Of a stretch of DNA of 64,000 bases, positions 44,429-53,239 are shown in pieces; within the stretch, counting starts at the first letter, position 1, and the number at the start of each line of letters is the position of its first letter. The position numbers were made by a program, and so were the translations under genes. The notes under the pieces are model-generated. The model worked only from the letters and a program-made list of their open reading frames with translations, ran no database searches and had not been told where the DNA came from. Source of the stretch: Gaiellasilicea sp963707575 (lineage in GTDB: Bacteria > Actinomycetota > Thermoleophilia > Gaiellales > Gaiellaceae); NCBI GenBank assembly GCA_963707575.1, contig OY970171.1, positions 186,001 through 250,000 of the forward strand, read 5' to 3'.

Positions 44429-44854
44429 CTAGGTACGACCGGAGACGGTCAACTGGTTCTCGGCGTGGAGGATCCGCTGCTCGAGCTGCCAGCGATCGGA
44501 GACCGACTCGCCCGCGTCGACGCGCTCGAGCTCGGCCTTGGCCGCCTCCAGCTGCTCGCGCGCGCGGTCGTCGTCGATCTGCTTCACGTCCACGGCGTCG
44601 TCGACGAGCGCGATCGCGCGGTCGAGCTGCACCTGGAAGAAGCCTGGTCCAGTCGCGAACTCGAGCACCTGGTTGTCGCCGAGGTGCACGCGTGTGGAGC
44701 CGGCTTTGAGTGTCGCGACGAGCGGCGCATGCCGGGCGAGCACGCCGATCTCGCCGGCGGCGCCGGGCACGATCAGCATCTCGGCCTCGCCCCGGAAGGC
44801 ATCCCCTTCCGGGGTGACGAGCGCGACGTCGAACTTCGGATGCGCGTCGGCCAT
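44429..44854 (-). CDS. atpC: ATP synthase F1 epsilon subunit
   Basis: A 141-residue epsilon subunit. The N-terminal beta-sandwich reads FDVALVTPEGDAFRGEAEML and GEIGVLARHAPLVATLKAG, the family signature. A helical C-terminal hairpin follows (LEAAKAELERVDAGESV), which in other bacteria regulates rotation. It begins 2 bases after atpD. The rest of the synthase genes are about 15 kb away at 59.7-64 kb. Confidence 0.93.
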   Translation of the reverse strand: MADAHPKFDVALVTPEGDAFRGEAEMLIVPGAAGEIGVLARHAPLVATLKAGSTRVHLGDNQVLEFATGPGFFQVQLDRAIALVDDAVDVKQIDDDRAREQLEAAKAELERVDAGESVSDRWQLEQRILHAENQLTVSGRT

Positions 44855-44856
44855 GC

Positions 44857-46296
44857 TTAGGCCGCGGCTGCCGCTGCGCCGGCCTTCTCGACCGCCTGCT
44901 CGATCGTGCCGACCATGTAGAACGCCGACTCCGGCAGCTCGTCGTGGCGGCCCTCGATGATCTCGCGGAAGCCCGCGATCGTGTCCTCGAGCTTGACGTA
45001 CTGGCCGGGCGTGCCCGTGAACTGCTCCGCGACGAAGTTCGGCTGCGAGAGGAAGCGCTCGATCTTGCGGGCGCGGGAGACGACGAGCTTGTCCTCGTCG
45101 GTCAGCTCGTCCATGCCGAGGATCGCGATGATGTCCTGCAGGTCCTTGTAGCGCTGGAGGATCTGCTGCACCTGCGTGGCGACGGCGTAGTGCTCCTCGG
45201 AGACGATCTCCGGCGCGAGCGCCCGCGAGGTGGAGTCGAGCGGGTCGACGGCGGGATAGATGCCCTTCTCGACGATCGCCCTCGAGAGCACCGTGGTCGC
45301 GTCGAGATGCGCGAACGTGTTCGCGGGCGCCGGGTCGGTGAGGTCGTCTGCAGGCACGTAGATCGCCTGCACGGAGGTGACCGAGCCGGAGCGGGTCGAG
45401 GTGATCCGCTCCTGCAGCTGGCCCATCTCGGTCGCGAGCGTCGGCTGGTAGCCGACGGCGCTCGGCATCCGCCCCAGGAGGGCCGAGACCTCGGAGCCCG
45501 CCTGGACGAAGCGGAAGATGTTGTCGATGAAGAGCAGGGTGTCCTGGCCCTGGTCGCGGAAGTACTCGGCCATCGTCAGGCCGGAGAGCCCGACGCGCAG
45601 GCGCGCTCCCGGCGGCTCGTTCATCTGGCCGTAGACGAGCGCGACCTTGTCGATCACGCCCGACTCCTCCATCTCCAGCATCAGGTCGTTGCCCTCGCGC
45701 GTGCGCTCGCCCACGCCGGCGAAGACGGAGACGCCGCCGTGCTGCTGCGCCACGTTGTGGATCAACTCCTGGATCAGGACCGTCTTGCCGACGCCGGCGC
45801 CGCCGAAGAGTCCGATCTTGCCGCCCTTGATGTAGGGGGCGATCAGGTCGATCACCTTGATCCCGGTCTCGAAGATCTCGACGTCCGGGGAGAGGTCGCG
45901 GAAGGCGGGCGGATCGCGGTGGATCGCCCAGCGCTCGACGTCGTCGCCGGCCGCCGGCTTGTTGTCGACCGGCTCGCCGATCACGTTCCAGATCCGACCG
46001 AGCGTCGCCTCGCCGACCGGCACCGAGATGGGCTGGCCGGTGTCGACGACGTCGACCCCGCGCGCGAGGCCGTCGGTGGTGTCCATCGCGACGGCGCGCA
46101 CGCGATCGTCGCCCAGATGCTGCTGCACCTCCGCGATCAACGTCGTGCCGTCGCCGTTTCCGTCCGGGCTCGCCATCGGGATGGCGAGGGCGTTGTAGAT
46201 CGCGGGCAGCTCGCCCGGGAAGACGGCGTCGATGACGACGCCCTTGATCTCGATGATCTTGCCGACGTTGTCGCCGGTGGAGGACTGCTCAGGCAT
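44857..46296 (-). CDS. atpD: ATP synthase F1 beta subunit
   Basis: A 479-residue catalytic beta subunit. Walker A is GGAGVGKTVLIQELI, Walker B TLLFIDNIFRFVQAG, and the catalytic Glu is in GVGERTREGNDL. The MPSAVGYQPTLATEMG and ADDLTDPAPANTFAHLDAT motifs are intact. The ATG at 46296 gives MPEQSSTGDN; an open frame runs upstream without homology. Unusually, the upstream neighbour is not atpG but the MoxR/Bat block, with a 331-base gap carrying a terminator-like repeat, so atpDC needs its own promoter. Confidence 0.95.
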   Translation of the reverse strand: MPEQSSTGDNVGKIIEIKGVVIDAVFPGELPAIYNALAIPMASPDGNGDGTTLIAEVQQHLGDDRVRAVAMDTTDGLARGVDVVDTGQPISVPVGEATLGRIWNVIGEPVDNKPAAGDDVERWAIHRDPPAFRDLSPDVEIFETGIKVIDLIAPYIKGGKIGLFGGAGVGKTVLIQELIHNVAQQHGGVSVFAGVGERTREGNDLMLEMEESGVIDKVALVYGQMNEPPGARLRVGLSGLTMAEYFRDQGQDTLLFIDNIFRFVQAGSEVSALLGRMPSAVGYQPTLATEMGQLQERITSTRSGSVTSVQAIYVPADDLTDPAPANTFAHLDATTVLSRAIVEKGIYPAVDPLDSTSRALAPEIVSEEHYAVATQVQQILQRYKDLQDIIAILGMDELTDEDKLVVSRARKIERFLSQPNFVAEQFTGTPGQYVKLEDTIAGFREIIEGRHDELPESAFYMVGTIEQAVEKAGAAAAAA

Positions 46297-46548
46297 GTGG
46301 CTCCCGGGGGAGAATGGATGACGTGGAAGGAGGGCGCGCACGGAGGCCGCGCCGGTTGCGCAGTTTACCGAAGCGCGACTCCGTCCCCCGCAGCCAACTG
46401 CGCCTCTGCGGGCGTCTTCCGTTCAGCCGTCCCTGCGCCTCGACACGCTCGGCGTGGTCGAGGCGTCAGACGTGCGACGTGACGAAGTCCGGCGCCATGA
46501 ACATGAAGACAGCGTACGCGTAAGGAGCGATACGCGAGTGATGGGGTC
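46297..46548. other. non-coding gap upstream of atpD
   Basis: Together with the repeat at 46549-46614 this makes a 331-base gap between the atpD start and the 194-aa gene. I see no credible gene on either strand. It should hold the promoter for the isolated atpD-atpC-FNR transcript, but no clear -35/-10 pair could be picked out. An imperfect inverted repeat (ctcgac...gtcgag around 46440-46462) is present. Confidence 0.45.
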
Positions 46549-46614
46549 GGGCCGCGAAGCGGCCCCCTTCAGGGGTCTTCGCGCGATCGGGATCTGCTTC
46601 CGCAGATTCCGATC
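46549..46614 (-). terminator. double-hairpin terminator behind the MoxR/Bat-like operon (dispersed repeat)
   Basis: Read leftwards, 14 bases after the stop of the 194-aa gene: a hairpin with 13-bp arms and one mismatch (gatcggaatctgc / gcagatcccgatc), then gcgcgaagacccctgaag, then gggccgc-ttc-gcggccc. The second half matches the unit at 27511-27573 nearly base for base, while the first hairpin has a different sequence but similar form. Confidence 0.65.
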
Positions 46615-46627
46615 CTGCGCCAACAGG

Positions 46628-47212
46628 TCAGCCGCCGGGCGTCTGCGGGACCGGGATGCCGACGATCGGCGCCCAGTAGTCGACGAGCCACTTGAGCTTC
46701 GCGCCCTTCCCAACGGCCTTCAGGCCGATGAAGAACGCCTGCGGGTCGACCTCCTCGCCCTCCTTCGGCGACAGCAGCACCTCCAGCACGACCCGGCGCG
46801 CGGTCGACTCGTCGACGCCGAAGGTGGCGCCGTCGAGGTTTCCGGTCGGATAGAACTGAACGGGGATGTTGCCCGTGAGCCACTCCTTGTAGGTGCACCC
46901 GCACTGGGCCTTCAGCTCCGGATGCGTCAGCTTCCAGGCCTTCGCGAGATCCTCGCGACCGGCGGCGGCGAGAATGAACTCGCCCGCTGCCTGACGCGCC
47001 TCGGGCGCGACCGGGCCGGGCACCGCCTCCGTCGTCGCCGGGTTGAAGTCCTCGATCGGCGGTGTGGTCGTCGTGGCCTGGGTCGCGGACTCGCCGTCGT
47101 CTCCGAGCCGGACGGTCACGAAGGCGACGATCCCGACGATCAGGACGAGCGTCGCGAAGACCATGAAGGCCCGTGCCGAAAAGATGGTGCCGAAGCGTTC
47201 GCGCATCGACAT
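46628..47212 (-). CDS. membrane-anchored hypothetical protein
   Basis: A 194-residue protein with one N-terminal membrane segment (FMVFATLVLIVGIVAFVTV) and a Thr/Pro-rich linker. An external domain contains one CGC pair (KAQCGCTYKEWLTG) and ends LVDYWAPIVGIPVPQTPGG. No family recognised. It follows the vWA gene by 41 bases and is the last gene before the terminator, so it probably belongs to the Bat-like operon. Confidence 0.7.
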   Translation of the reverse strand: MSMRERFGTIFSARAFMVFATLVLIVGIVAFVTVRLGDDGESATQATTTTPPIEDFNPATTEAVPGPVAPEARQAAGEFILAAAGREDLAKAWKLTHPELKAQCGCTYKEWLTGNIPVQFYPTGNLDGATFGVDESTARRVVLEVLLSPKEGEEVDPQAFFIGLKAVGKGAKLKWLVDYWAPIVGIPVPQTPGG

Positions 47213-47253
47213 ACAGTAGACGCCAAAACGCCGTTCGAGTTAGGACGGCACCA

Positions 47254-48216
47254 TCAGAAGTTCCGCCGCCGCAGGAGGAGGAGCAACGGCAGGAAGGCAA
47301 CCGCGGCCACGTGCGGCGCGAGCGCGATCGAACGGAGCTCACGCCCGCGAGGCACCGTCGGCCCCTCGCCGACGAGCCGTCGGATCTCGGCGACCACCTC
47401 ACGTTCCTCACCCTCGCGGTAGAGCGCCCCGTCGAGGGCCCCGGCGATGCGCCGGAGCGCGCGAATGCTCGTGGGATCCGGCTGATAGGCGTCGTTCACG
47501 GTCTCCTCCGACTCGAAGACGGCCTCGTCGTGGCGCCAGACGTGCACGAAGATCGTCGCGATGCGCCCGTTCACGAGCCGCGTGCGGATCGTGGCCAGGT
47601 CGACGGGCACCGTCTCGCCGTCGGTGACGACGAGCAGCACCCGCCGGTAGGCGTCGTCGGCGAAGAAGTTCAGGCGTGGCATGTCGGCCAGAGCGCCGAG
47701 CGCCGTCGCGCGGCGACTCCTGCGGTCGGGCGGCGGCCGCTCGATTCCGATCGCCCGGTCGACCGTGGCCGCGAAGGAGTTGACGCCCAGCGTCGGGAAG
47801 AGGTGCGGCAGCACGCGATCGGTGATCGAGGCGACGCCGAACTCCACGTCGGTGAGCTGTGCGCGCACCTCTTTCGAGAACGAACGGGCGCGGTCGAGCC
47901 GCGTCGGCTCCGTGGGCGAGCGCCGCGCCAGCATCGAGCGGGTCACGTCCACGACGGTGATCACCTCCACACCCTCCCGGCCTTCGCGAGCCTGGCGCGT
48001 CGAGACGACCGGCTGCGCAGCGGCGAACGCGAGCAGCAGCGCGATCGCCACGAGCGGCAGCGACTCACGGAGAGTCTTCCGGCGCCGGTCCGGATCGAGG
48101 CCGAGCACGCCGCAGAGGGCCTCCGAGCGCCGCACTGCGGAGCGCAGCACGAGCAGCGCCAGCAGCCCGACGAGACCGACGAGACCGGCCGCCGGAGTCA
48201 GGAACGAGAGCGACAC
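47254..48216 (-). CDS. von Willebrand factor A domain membrane protein (BatA-like)
   Basis: A 320-residue protein. An N-terminal membrane segment (SFLTPAAGLVGLVGLLALLVL) and a second one flank a basic loop. A vWA domain follows with a modified metal-binding motif VDVTRSMLAR (DxTxS instead of DxSxS) and VLLVVTDGETV. A C-terminal membrane segment (VAAVAFLPLLLLL) anchors the end. The layout is that of BatA/BatB proteins found with MoxR ATPases. Start GTG at 48216 behind AGGA, 10 bases after the previous stop. Confidence 0.82.
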   Translation of the reverse strand: MSLSFLTPAAGLVGLVGLLALLVLRSAVRRSEALCGVLGLDPDRRRKTLRESLPLVAIALLLAFAAAQPVVSTRQAREGREGVEVITVVDVTRSMLARRSPTEPTRLDRARSFSKEVRAQLTDVEFGVASITDRVLPHLFPTLGVNSFAATVDRAIGIERPPPDRRSRRATALGALADMPRLNFFADDAYRRVLLVVTDGETVPVDLATIRTRLVNGRIATIFVHVWRHDEAVFESEETVNDAYQPDPTSIRALRRIAGALDGALYREGEEREVVAEIRRLVGEGPTVPRGRELRSIALAPHVAAVAFLPLLLLLRRRNF

Positions 48217-48226
48217 GGCGTGCTTC

Positions 48227-48874
48227 CTAGAATCCGCCGCCGGATGTGGCGGCGCCTGCTCCAGGGGCCGGAAGCGGCGAGCGTGAGTTCTGTCCCTCGC
48301 CCGAGTCCGAGCCGGCACGCCGCAGCAGGCGCAGCGCCAGCTCGAGGTCGTAGAGCGCCTCCTCGTTGTCCGGGTCGAGCGCAGCCGCCTTCCGGAACTC
48401 GCTGATCGCTCGGCGCACGAAGACCTCGCGCTGCACCGGTGAGTTGCGCGCCTCCTCGAGCAGGAGCGCCCCGCGGAAGATCGCCAGCTGCGCACGCCGG
48501 TCGCGATTCGTGTCGACCTCGCCCGCCCGCGCGACCTCCCGCTCCGCGCCGGTCCGCCTGGTCACATCCGCGAACTCCCGGATCGGCTCGCGCGGGCCGC
48601 TGAGCCAGAACCGGCGCAGCGCGCTCCGGTAGACGATGTCGTCCTCCACGCCGAGCAGCGCTCGGGAGACGCCGCTCGGCAGCGTCGTCTGCGGCTCCCA
48701 GGCCGCCGCGCGGATCGATGCGCCCGAGGCGAAGCTCGCGTCGCCCCGCTCGAGCGCGCGCTCCCAGCGCAGGAGGTCGGCGGCGAGCGCGACGAGCAGC
48801 AGCGCGAGCCCCAGCATCAGCACGACGCCGACCGCGGCGAGCTCTGTGCGGCGGGAGGCGACGAACGCCCTCAC
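48227..48874 (-). CDS. membrane protein with TPR-like segment
   Basis: A 215-residue protein. One N-terminal membrane segment (AAVGVVLMLGLALLLVALAA) leads into a mostly helical external part with one recognisable TPR (AISEFRKAAALDPDNEEALYDL). The C-terminus is a Gly/Ser/Pro-rich tail. It starts with GTG overlapping the previous vWA gene's stop by 4 bases. TPR proteins of this kind (BatC-like) accompany Bat vWA proteins; here it sits between two of them. Confidence 0.72.
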   Translation of the reverse strand: MRAFVASRRTELAAVGVVLMLGLALLLVALAADLLRWERALERGDASFASGASIRAAAWEPQTTLPSGVSRALLGVEDDIVYRSALRRFWLSGPREPIREFADVTRRTGAEREVARAGEVDTNRDRRAQLAIFRGALLLEEARNSPVQREVFVRRAISEFRKAAALDPDNEEALYDLELALRLLRRAGSDSGEGQNSRSPLPAPGAGAATSGGGF

Positions 48875-49728
48875 GTCGTCCTCCAGGCAAGACGTGCACA
48901 CCAGCGCTCGTTGGCCGCGAGCAGCAGCAGCAGCGCCGCCGCGGCTGCGACGAACGGCCACGGGAACGCCCCTACGAGTGTCTGCCGCTCGCTCACGCCG
49001 GAGTTGCGCACGAGCTCGGCGCGCTCCACGAACGCCTCCGCCGGCAGGAGCTGCTCGAAGAGCTCGAGATCCTCGGGCTGCGGGAAGAGCGGAATCACGC
49101 GGAGGTCGATCCCGCCGCGCACGTAGTGACCGAGCTCCGCGGTGAGGATGGACGTGTCGAAGCCCGAATTGTCGAGGTCGCTGAGCAGCACGACATCCAG
49201 GTTCGGATCTCCCTCTCGCACGATCATCCGACGCGCCTCGACGAGGCCGGTGGAGATCTTCGTGCCCCCGCGGAAGGCGAGCGACCACGGGCTCTCATCG
49301 GGCGAGGCACCGTTGCCGCCCTGACCGCCGAACACCGGCGGGCCGCCGCGGCTGCGGAAGAACTGCAGCAGCGGCCGCAGCTCCTCGGTGCGAGTGTCCG
49401 GCGGGAACATCTCGTAGGCCGTGTCGGAGAAGACGACCAGGCCGACGCGGCCTTCCGTCTCGGCGAGTGCTGCAAGCACGCGCTCGATCCGCTGCGCCTT
49501 CAGCTGGTCGACGCTCGCCGAGAGGTCGAGCACCAGCACGCCGCCGCTGCCAGTGGCGAAGTACGTGGTCGGCAGCGCCTCGGCGTCGCGGGACAACGCG
49601 AAGCAGAAGACGAGCAGGGCCAGCGCCGCCGCCGCGAGTGCGAGCCGCAGCCGTCGCAGCCGCCGGTGCTCCCGTCCGAGCTCGTCGGCTGCCGTCGACG
49701 GCAGCGCGCGGGTGCGCAAGACGCTCAT
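48871..49728 (-). CDS. von Willebrand factor A domain membrane protein (BatB-like)
   Basis: A 285-residue protein with an N-terminal membrane segment (LALAAAALALLVFCFALS) and a vWA domain. Its metal motif is VLDLSASVDQ, with the conserved Thr-like region at RGGTKISTGL and the Asp at VLLSDLDNSG. A C-terminal membrane segment (PFVAAAAALLLLLAA) follows. The vWA loop is intact (DxSxS), unlike the one in the gene at 47254. ATG at 49728 overlaps the preceding stop (ATGA). Confidence 0.83.
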   Translation of the reverse strand: MSVLRTRALPSTAADELGREHRRLRRLRLALAAAALALLVFCFALSRDAEALPTTYFATGSGGVLVLDLSASVDQLKAQRIERVLAALAETEGRVGLVVFSDTAYEMFPPDTRTEELRPLLQFFRSRGGPPVFGGQGGNGASPDESPWSLAFRGGTKISTGLVEARRMIVREGDPNLDVVLLSDLDNSGFDTSILTAELGHYVRGGIDLRVIPLFPQPEDLELFEQLLPAEAFVERAELVRNSGVSERQTLVGAFPWPFVAAAAALLLLLAANERWCARLAWRTT

Positions 49729-50642
49729 GCGGCGCCCTCCGCGGCGACCTCGGTGCGACGCGCGAGCTCCTCCACGTCGTCCCTCGTCGCCTCCCGCGGC
49801 GACCAGGCGAGCGTGCGCGCGTCGGCGGCCAGCTCGGGGAGGCCGACACGGCCGAGCTCGCGCGCGACGCTTTCGAGCGCACGCCGCCGCTTGGGCAGGT
49901 CGCCGTTCGCCGCCGCCACTCGGGCCGCTTCGAGCACGACCGCGAGCGGCGTCCGGGCCGCCTCGGCGCTCTCCGTCTCCGTCCCGCGCCGCTTCCCCCA
50001 GAGCTTCCACGCTATCGCGGCCGCGCCCAACGCCAGCAACGCGGCGAGCACCAGCAGCACGAGCGACGCCGGACCGGGGCGGGTCCGGTAGGTGACGGTC
50101 GCGAGCGCAGACTGATCGGCACGCCAGCCGATGTCGACGACGGCGCGCTCGCCGACGCGACCGGTGACGATGAAGGGCCGCCACTCGATCGTCTCGACGC
50201 TGGGGCGGGTACCGCCGTCGCCGCGGTAGCGGTAGGTCAGGCGACTGGACGGGAAGGAGACGACGCCGCGCGCGCTGAGCGGCTCGCACCCGGCGTCCAG
50301 GCAGCGCAGCCTGTAGGCGTAGGTGATCCGCGACATGCGCCCCGAGTCCACCCGCTCGACCGTTCGGGGTCCGGCCACCTCGTACGGGTCGAACGCCGGA
50401 TCCACGCGGATCCGCGCCGGGTCGACGATCGTGGTGTCGACCAGCACGTCGACGGTGGCCACGACGGGCTGGCCGAACGGATGCCCGTCGGGAGCGACCT
50501 TCGTCCCGACGACGATGGGATCCTGCGGGCCCTGCCCAGCCTGCGCGCCCTCGTCGCTCCCGCCGCGCACGGCGACGCCGACCGCGATCCCGACGACCGC
50601 CGCGGCGACGGCGAGCGCGGCGAAGGCAGCGAGCCGGCCCAT
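49725..50642 (-). CDS. membrane protein with beta-rich external domain (BatD-like)
   Basis: A 305-residue protein. N-terminal membrane segment (AFAALAVAAAVVGIAVGVAV), an external domain of about 150 residues (GQPVVATVDVLVDTTIVDPA, with Cys pair CLDAGC), a second membrane segment (LVLLVLAALLALGAAAIAW) and a cytoplasmic helical tail. The position between DUF58 and vWA genes and the external beta-sandwich resemble BatD oxygen-tolerance proteins, but direct similarity is weak. Start ATG at 50642 overlaps the DUF58 stop by one base. Confidence 0.7.
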   Translation of the reverse strand: MGRLAAFAALAVAAAVVGIAVGVAVRGGSDEGAQAGQGPQDPIVVGTKVAPDGHPFGQPVVATVDVLVDTTIVDPARIRVDPAFDPYEVAGPRTVERVDSGRMSRITYAYRLRCLDAGCEPLSARGVVSFPSSRLTYRYRGDGGTRPSVETIEWRPFIVTGRVGERAVVDIGWRADQSALATVTYRTRPGPASLVLLVLAALLALGAAAIAWKLWGKRRGTETESAEAARTPLAVVLEAARVAAANGDLPKRRRALESVARELGRVGLPELAADARTLAWSPREATRDDVEELARRTEVAAEGAA

Positions 50643-51562
50643 CAGGCACGGCTCCAGGCGGACTGCCGCTCGGTCGACCAGGCGGCGAACGACTCGAACA
50701 CCTCGTCCACATCGGCCGAGGAGACCAGCACTGGCTCGATGCCGAGCCCGTCCAGGTCGGACAGGAGTCGTGCCCGCCGCTCCTCGTGCGCTCGGCGCCA
50801 GGAAGCCGACTCGCCCCTGCGCAGCCGCACGAGCCGCGTGCGGCCGGCGACCGGCGCCAGCGGGACGACGATGCCGTCGATCTGGGGGAAGCTCTGCTCC
50901 CACACCGGATCCTGGATCACGACCGGGACGACGTCCCAGCCGCGGTCGAGCGCGTCCTCCCAGGATTCGACGGACGGCGGAGTCAGAAAGTCGGAGAGAA
51001 CGAAGACGAAGCTGGCGGACGGCACGGCGCGTCGGTGCAGGCCGAGGAAGTCGAGCGCACCGGCGACGTCGGCCGGCGGTTCCACCCCGGCGCCGTGGTG
51101 CAGGTCGTGCTCCTCGAGCACGGTCGCCGCACTGCTCGACGGCTGCGCCCACTTCACTGTTTCCCGGCCGGCGACGAACTCCAGGAAGCCGATCAGGCCG
51201 CGCGCCGCGAGCACGCTCGCGGCGACGATCTCGGTCGCGAGCCGCGCGGCCGCACCCTTGTCCAGCCAGGGCAGCCCGCCGGTCGGGAGGGCCATTCCCG
51301 CGCTCCGGTCGAGCACGGCGATCGCCCGGGGCGCCTCGTCGGCGAAGTGCTCCCGCACGATGAACTCGTCGCGGGCCAGCGCCGCCGACAGCCGCGCCGA
51401 CGAGGCCCAGTCGATCCGGTCAGGATCGTCGCCCGGCACGTACGAACGCGAGCCGGAGACGTCCGAGCCCGTGCCGCGCCGCGCGCCGTGCATGGCCCCG
51501 AACGCGAGCCCGTGCAGGCGACGCCGCGAGACGAGCGGGAAGGTCGGTGCGCCCGTGATCAC
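50642..51562 (-). CDS. DUF58 domain protein
   Basis: A 306-residue soluble protein with the DUF58 signature SRSYVPGDDPDRIDWASSAR and a vWA-like fold core (IAVLDRSAGMALP, FVFVLSDFLTP). DUF58 proteins almost always follow MoxR ATPases and are thought to be their partners or substrates. GTG start at 51562 overlaps the moxR stop by 4 bases (GTGA), and the stop adjoins the next start, so translation is coupled through the operon. Confidence 0.87.
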   Translation of the reverse strand: MITGAPTFPLVSRRRLHGLAFGAMHGARRGTGSDVSGSRSYVPGDDPDRIDWASSARLSAALARDEFIVREHFADEAPRAIAVLDRSAGMALPTGGLPWLDKGAAARLATEIVAASVLAARGLIGFLEFVAGRETVKWAQPSSSAATVLEEHDLHHGAGVEPPADVAGALDFLGLHRRAVPSASFVFVLSDFLTPPSVESWEDALDRGWDVVPVVIQDPVWEQSFPQIDGIVVPLAPVAGRTRLVRLRRGESASWRRAHEERRARLLSDLDGLGIEPVLVSSADVDEVFESFAAWSTERQSAWSRA

Positions 51563-52590
51563 GCTGTCGCCGTCGGGAGGGGCGCCGCCTCCTCGAAGAG
51601 CAACGTGGGGGGAGGCGCCGCCACGAGACATTCCTCGAGAAAGGATGCGAGCGCCTCGGCCCGGCCGACGCGGCGGGTCTCCGCCAGCTTCGCCGGCGTC
51701 AGCACGACGCGGTGCGCCACGACCGCCAGGAAGAGCTGCTCCACGTCGTCCGGAACCACGAATTGGCGCCCCTCGAGCAGCGCCCAGGCGCGCACCGCCC
51801 GCTCGAGCGAGAGACTCCCGCGCACGGAGGCTCCCACCGCCGTCGACGGCGCGTCCCGCGTGGCTCGGACGAGGTCGACGATCCACGATCCGATCAGCGG
51901 GTCGATGTAGATCTCGGCGACGGCCTCCTGCATCTGCTCGATCTCGGTCAGGGTGACGACCGGCTGCAGCGTCGCGAGCGGGTGCTCGATGCGCTGGTCG
52001 TCGATCACGCGCAGCTCCTCCTCCGCGGTGGGGTACCCGAGGGAGGTGCGCAGAAAGAAGCGGTCGAGCTGCGCCTCGGGCAGCGGGAAGGTGCCCTCGT
52101 ACTCGATCGGGTTCTCGGTCGCGAGCAGGAGGAAGGGCTCAGGAACGGGTCGGGTGACACCGTCGACGGTCACCTGCCGCTCGCCCATCGCCTCCAGCAG
52201 CGCGGATTGCGTCTTCGGCATCGCCCGGTTGATCTCGTCCACGAGGACGACGTTCGCGAAGATCGGTCCCGGCCGGAACTCGAAGTCGCGCGTGCGCTGG
52301 TCGTACACGGCGAGCCCGGTCACGTCCGACGGCTGCAGGTCGGGCGTGCACTGGATCCGCCGACCGATCGCACCGTCGATCGAGCCCGAGACGGCGCGGG
52401 CGAGCACCGTCTTCGCGGTGCCCGGAACGTCCTCGAACAGCACGTGGCCCCTGCAGGCGAGCGCGGCGAGCACGAGTCTGATCTCGTCGTGCTTGCCGTG
52501 CACGACGGTCTCGACGTTCGCCAGGAAGCGATCGGCCACCTCGCGCGCCTGCTCGAGCTCCGCGCCCGCCGTGACGTCACCGGTTGTCAT
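51559..52590 (-). CDS. moxR: MoxR family AAA+ ATPase
   Basis: A 343-residue AAA+ chaperone-like ATPase. Walker A is EDVPGTAKTVLARA, Walker B VVLVDEINRAMPKTQSALLE, sensor 1 LLLATENPIEYEG and the arginine-finger region EAQLDRFFLRTSLGYPT. MoxR proteins mature metal-dependent or vWA-containing complexes. ATG at 52590 is the family start (MTTGDVTAGAE); the longer open frame adds unrelated residues. It is the first gene of a tightly overlapping operon down to 47254 or 46628. Confidence 0.9.
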   Translation of the reverse strand: MTTGDVTAGAELEQAREVADRFLANVETVVHGKHDEIRLVLAALACRGHVLFEDVPGTAKTVLARAVSGSIDGAIGRRIQCTPDLQPSDVTGLAVYDQRTRDFEFRPGPIFANVVLVDEINRAMPKTQSALLEAMGERQVTVDGVTRPVPEPFLLLATENPIEYEGTFPLPEAQLDRFFLRTSLGYPTAEEELRVIDDQRIEHPLATLQPVVTLTEIEQMQEAVAEIYIDPLIGSWIVDLVRATRDAPSTAVGASVRGSLSLERAVRAWALLEGRQFVVPDDVEQLFLAVVAHRVVLTPAKLAETRRVGRAEALASFLEECLVAAPPPTLLFEEAAPLPTATA

Positions 52591-52654
52591 CTCGCCGAGT
52601 CTAGTCCGAGCCGAAAGCTCCGTCGTCCCGCCGTTGTGATCCACACCGCCCTGC

Positions 52655-53164
52655 TTAGACGTTGCCCGCCGGCAGGACGGGCTTGGCTGCGCCGATGTCC
52701 TCCTCGTCCGCCGCCGGCAGAATCGGGATCAGACCCTCGGAGAGATCCTCCCGGTACAGCTCCTGCAGCGAGACGAGGCGAGGGATACCGACTGCGGGAG
52801 CAGCGGTGCGAACCGCGTCGTTCGCGGGGGCCGCGACACGCGTGCGGTCGGCGAGGTTGGCGGAGCCCCCGATCGCCACCGCGGCCATCGCGGCCGCCGC
52901 TGTCGCCGCGACACCGCGGGCAACGCTGAGATGCCGCCTGTAGGGCACGCGCGGCAGCGTGATCTGGCGCGGAACTCCCACCTGGTCGGCAGCACGCAGC
53001 AGCTCCGTGAAGGCGCCGACCTCGGCCTCGAAGGCGGCGCAGTCCGGGCAGCGACGCAGGTGAGCGCCCACGCGCGCGACCTCGAACTGGGAGATCGCGC
53101 CGTCCAGCCGGCACGAAACCAGGGTGCGCATCTCCGTGCAGGTAGGCGTCTGCGACGTGCTCAC
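52655..53164 (-). CDS. zinc-finger anti-sigma-like membrane protein
   Basis: A 169-residue protein. The N-terminus has a putative zinc-finger (CTEMRTLVSCRLDG, then HLRRCPDCAAFEAEV, a HxxxCxxC pattern) typical of ZAS/HC2 anti-sigma factors. A middle hydrophobic stretch (AATAAAAMAAVAIGG) may cross the membrane. No sigma gene is adjacent in this window, so its partner is unknown. Start GTG at 53164; 64 bases upstream of moxR, possibly the same transcript. Confidence 0.75.
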   Translation of the reverse strand: MSTSQTPTCTEMRTLVSCRLDGAISQFEVARVGAHLRRCPDCAAFEAEVGAFTELLRAADQVGVPRQITLPRVPYRRHLSVARGVAATAAAAMAAVAIGGSANLADRTRVAAPANDAVRTAAPAVGIPRLVSLQELYREDLSEGLIPILPAADEEDIGAAKPVLPAGNV

Positions 53165-53239
53165 AACCTCTGAGACGCCAACGGCGCCGGTGAGTTAGAC
53201 GGTACGGACGGGACGCTGGGTCGATGCAAACGCATTTTG

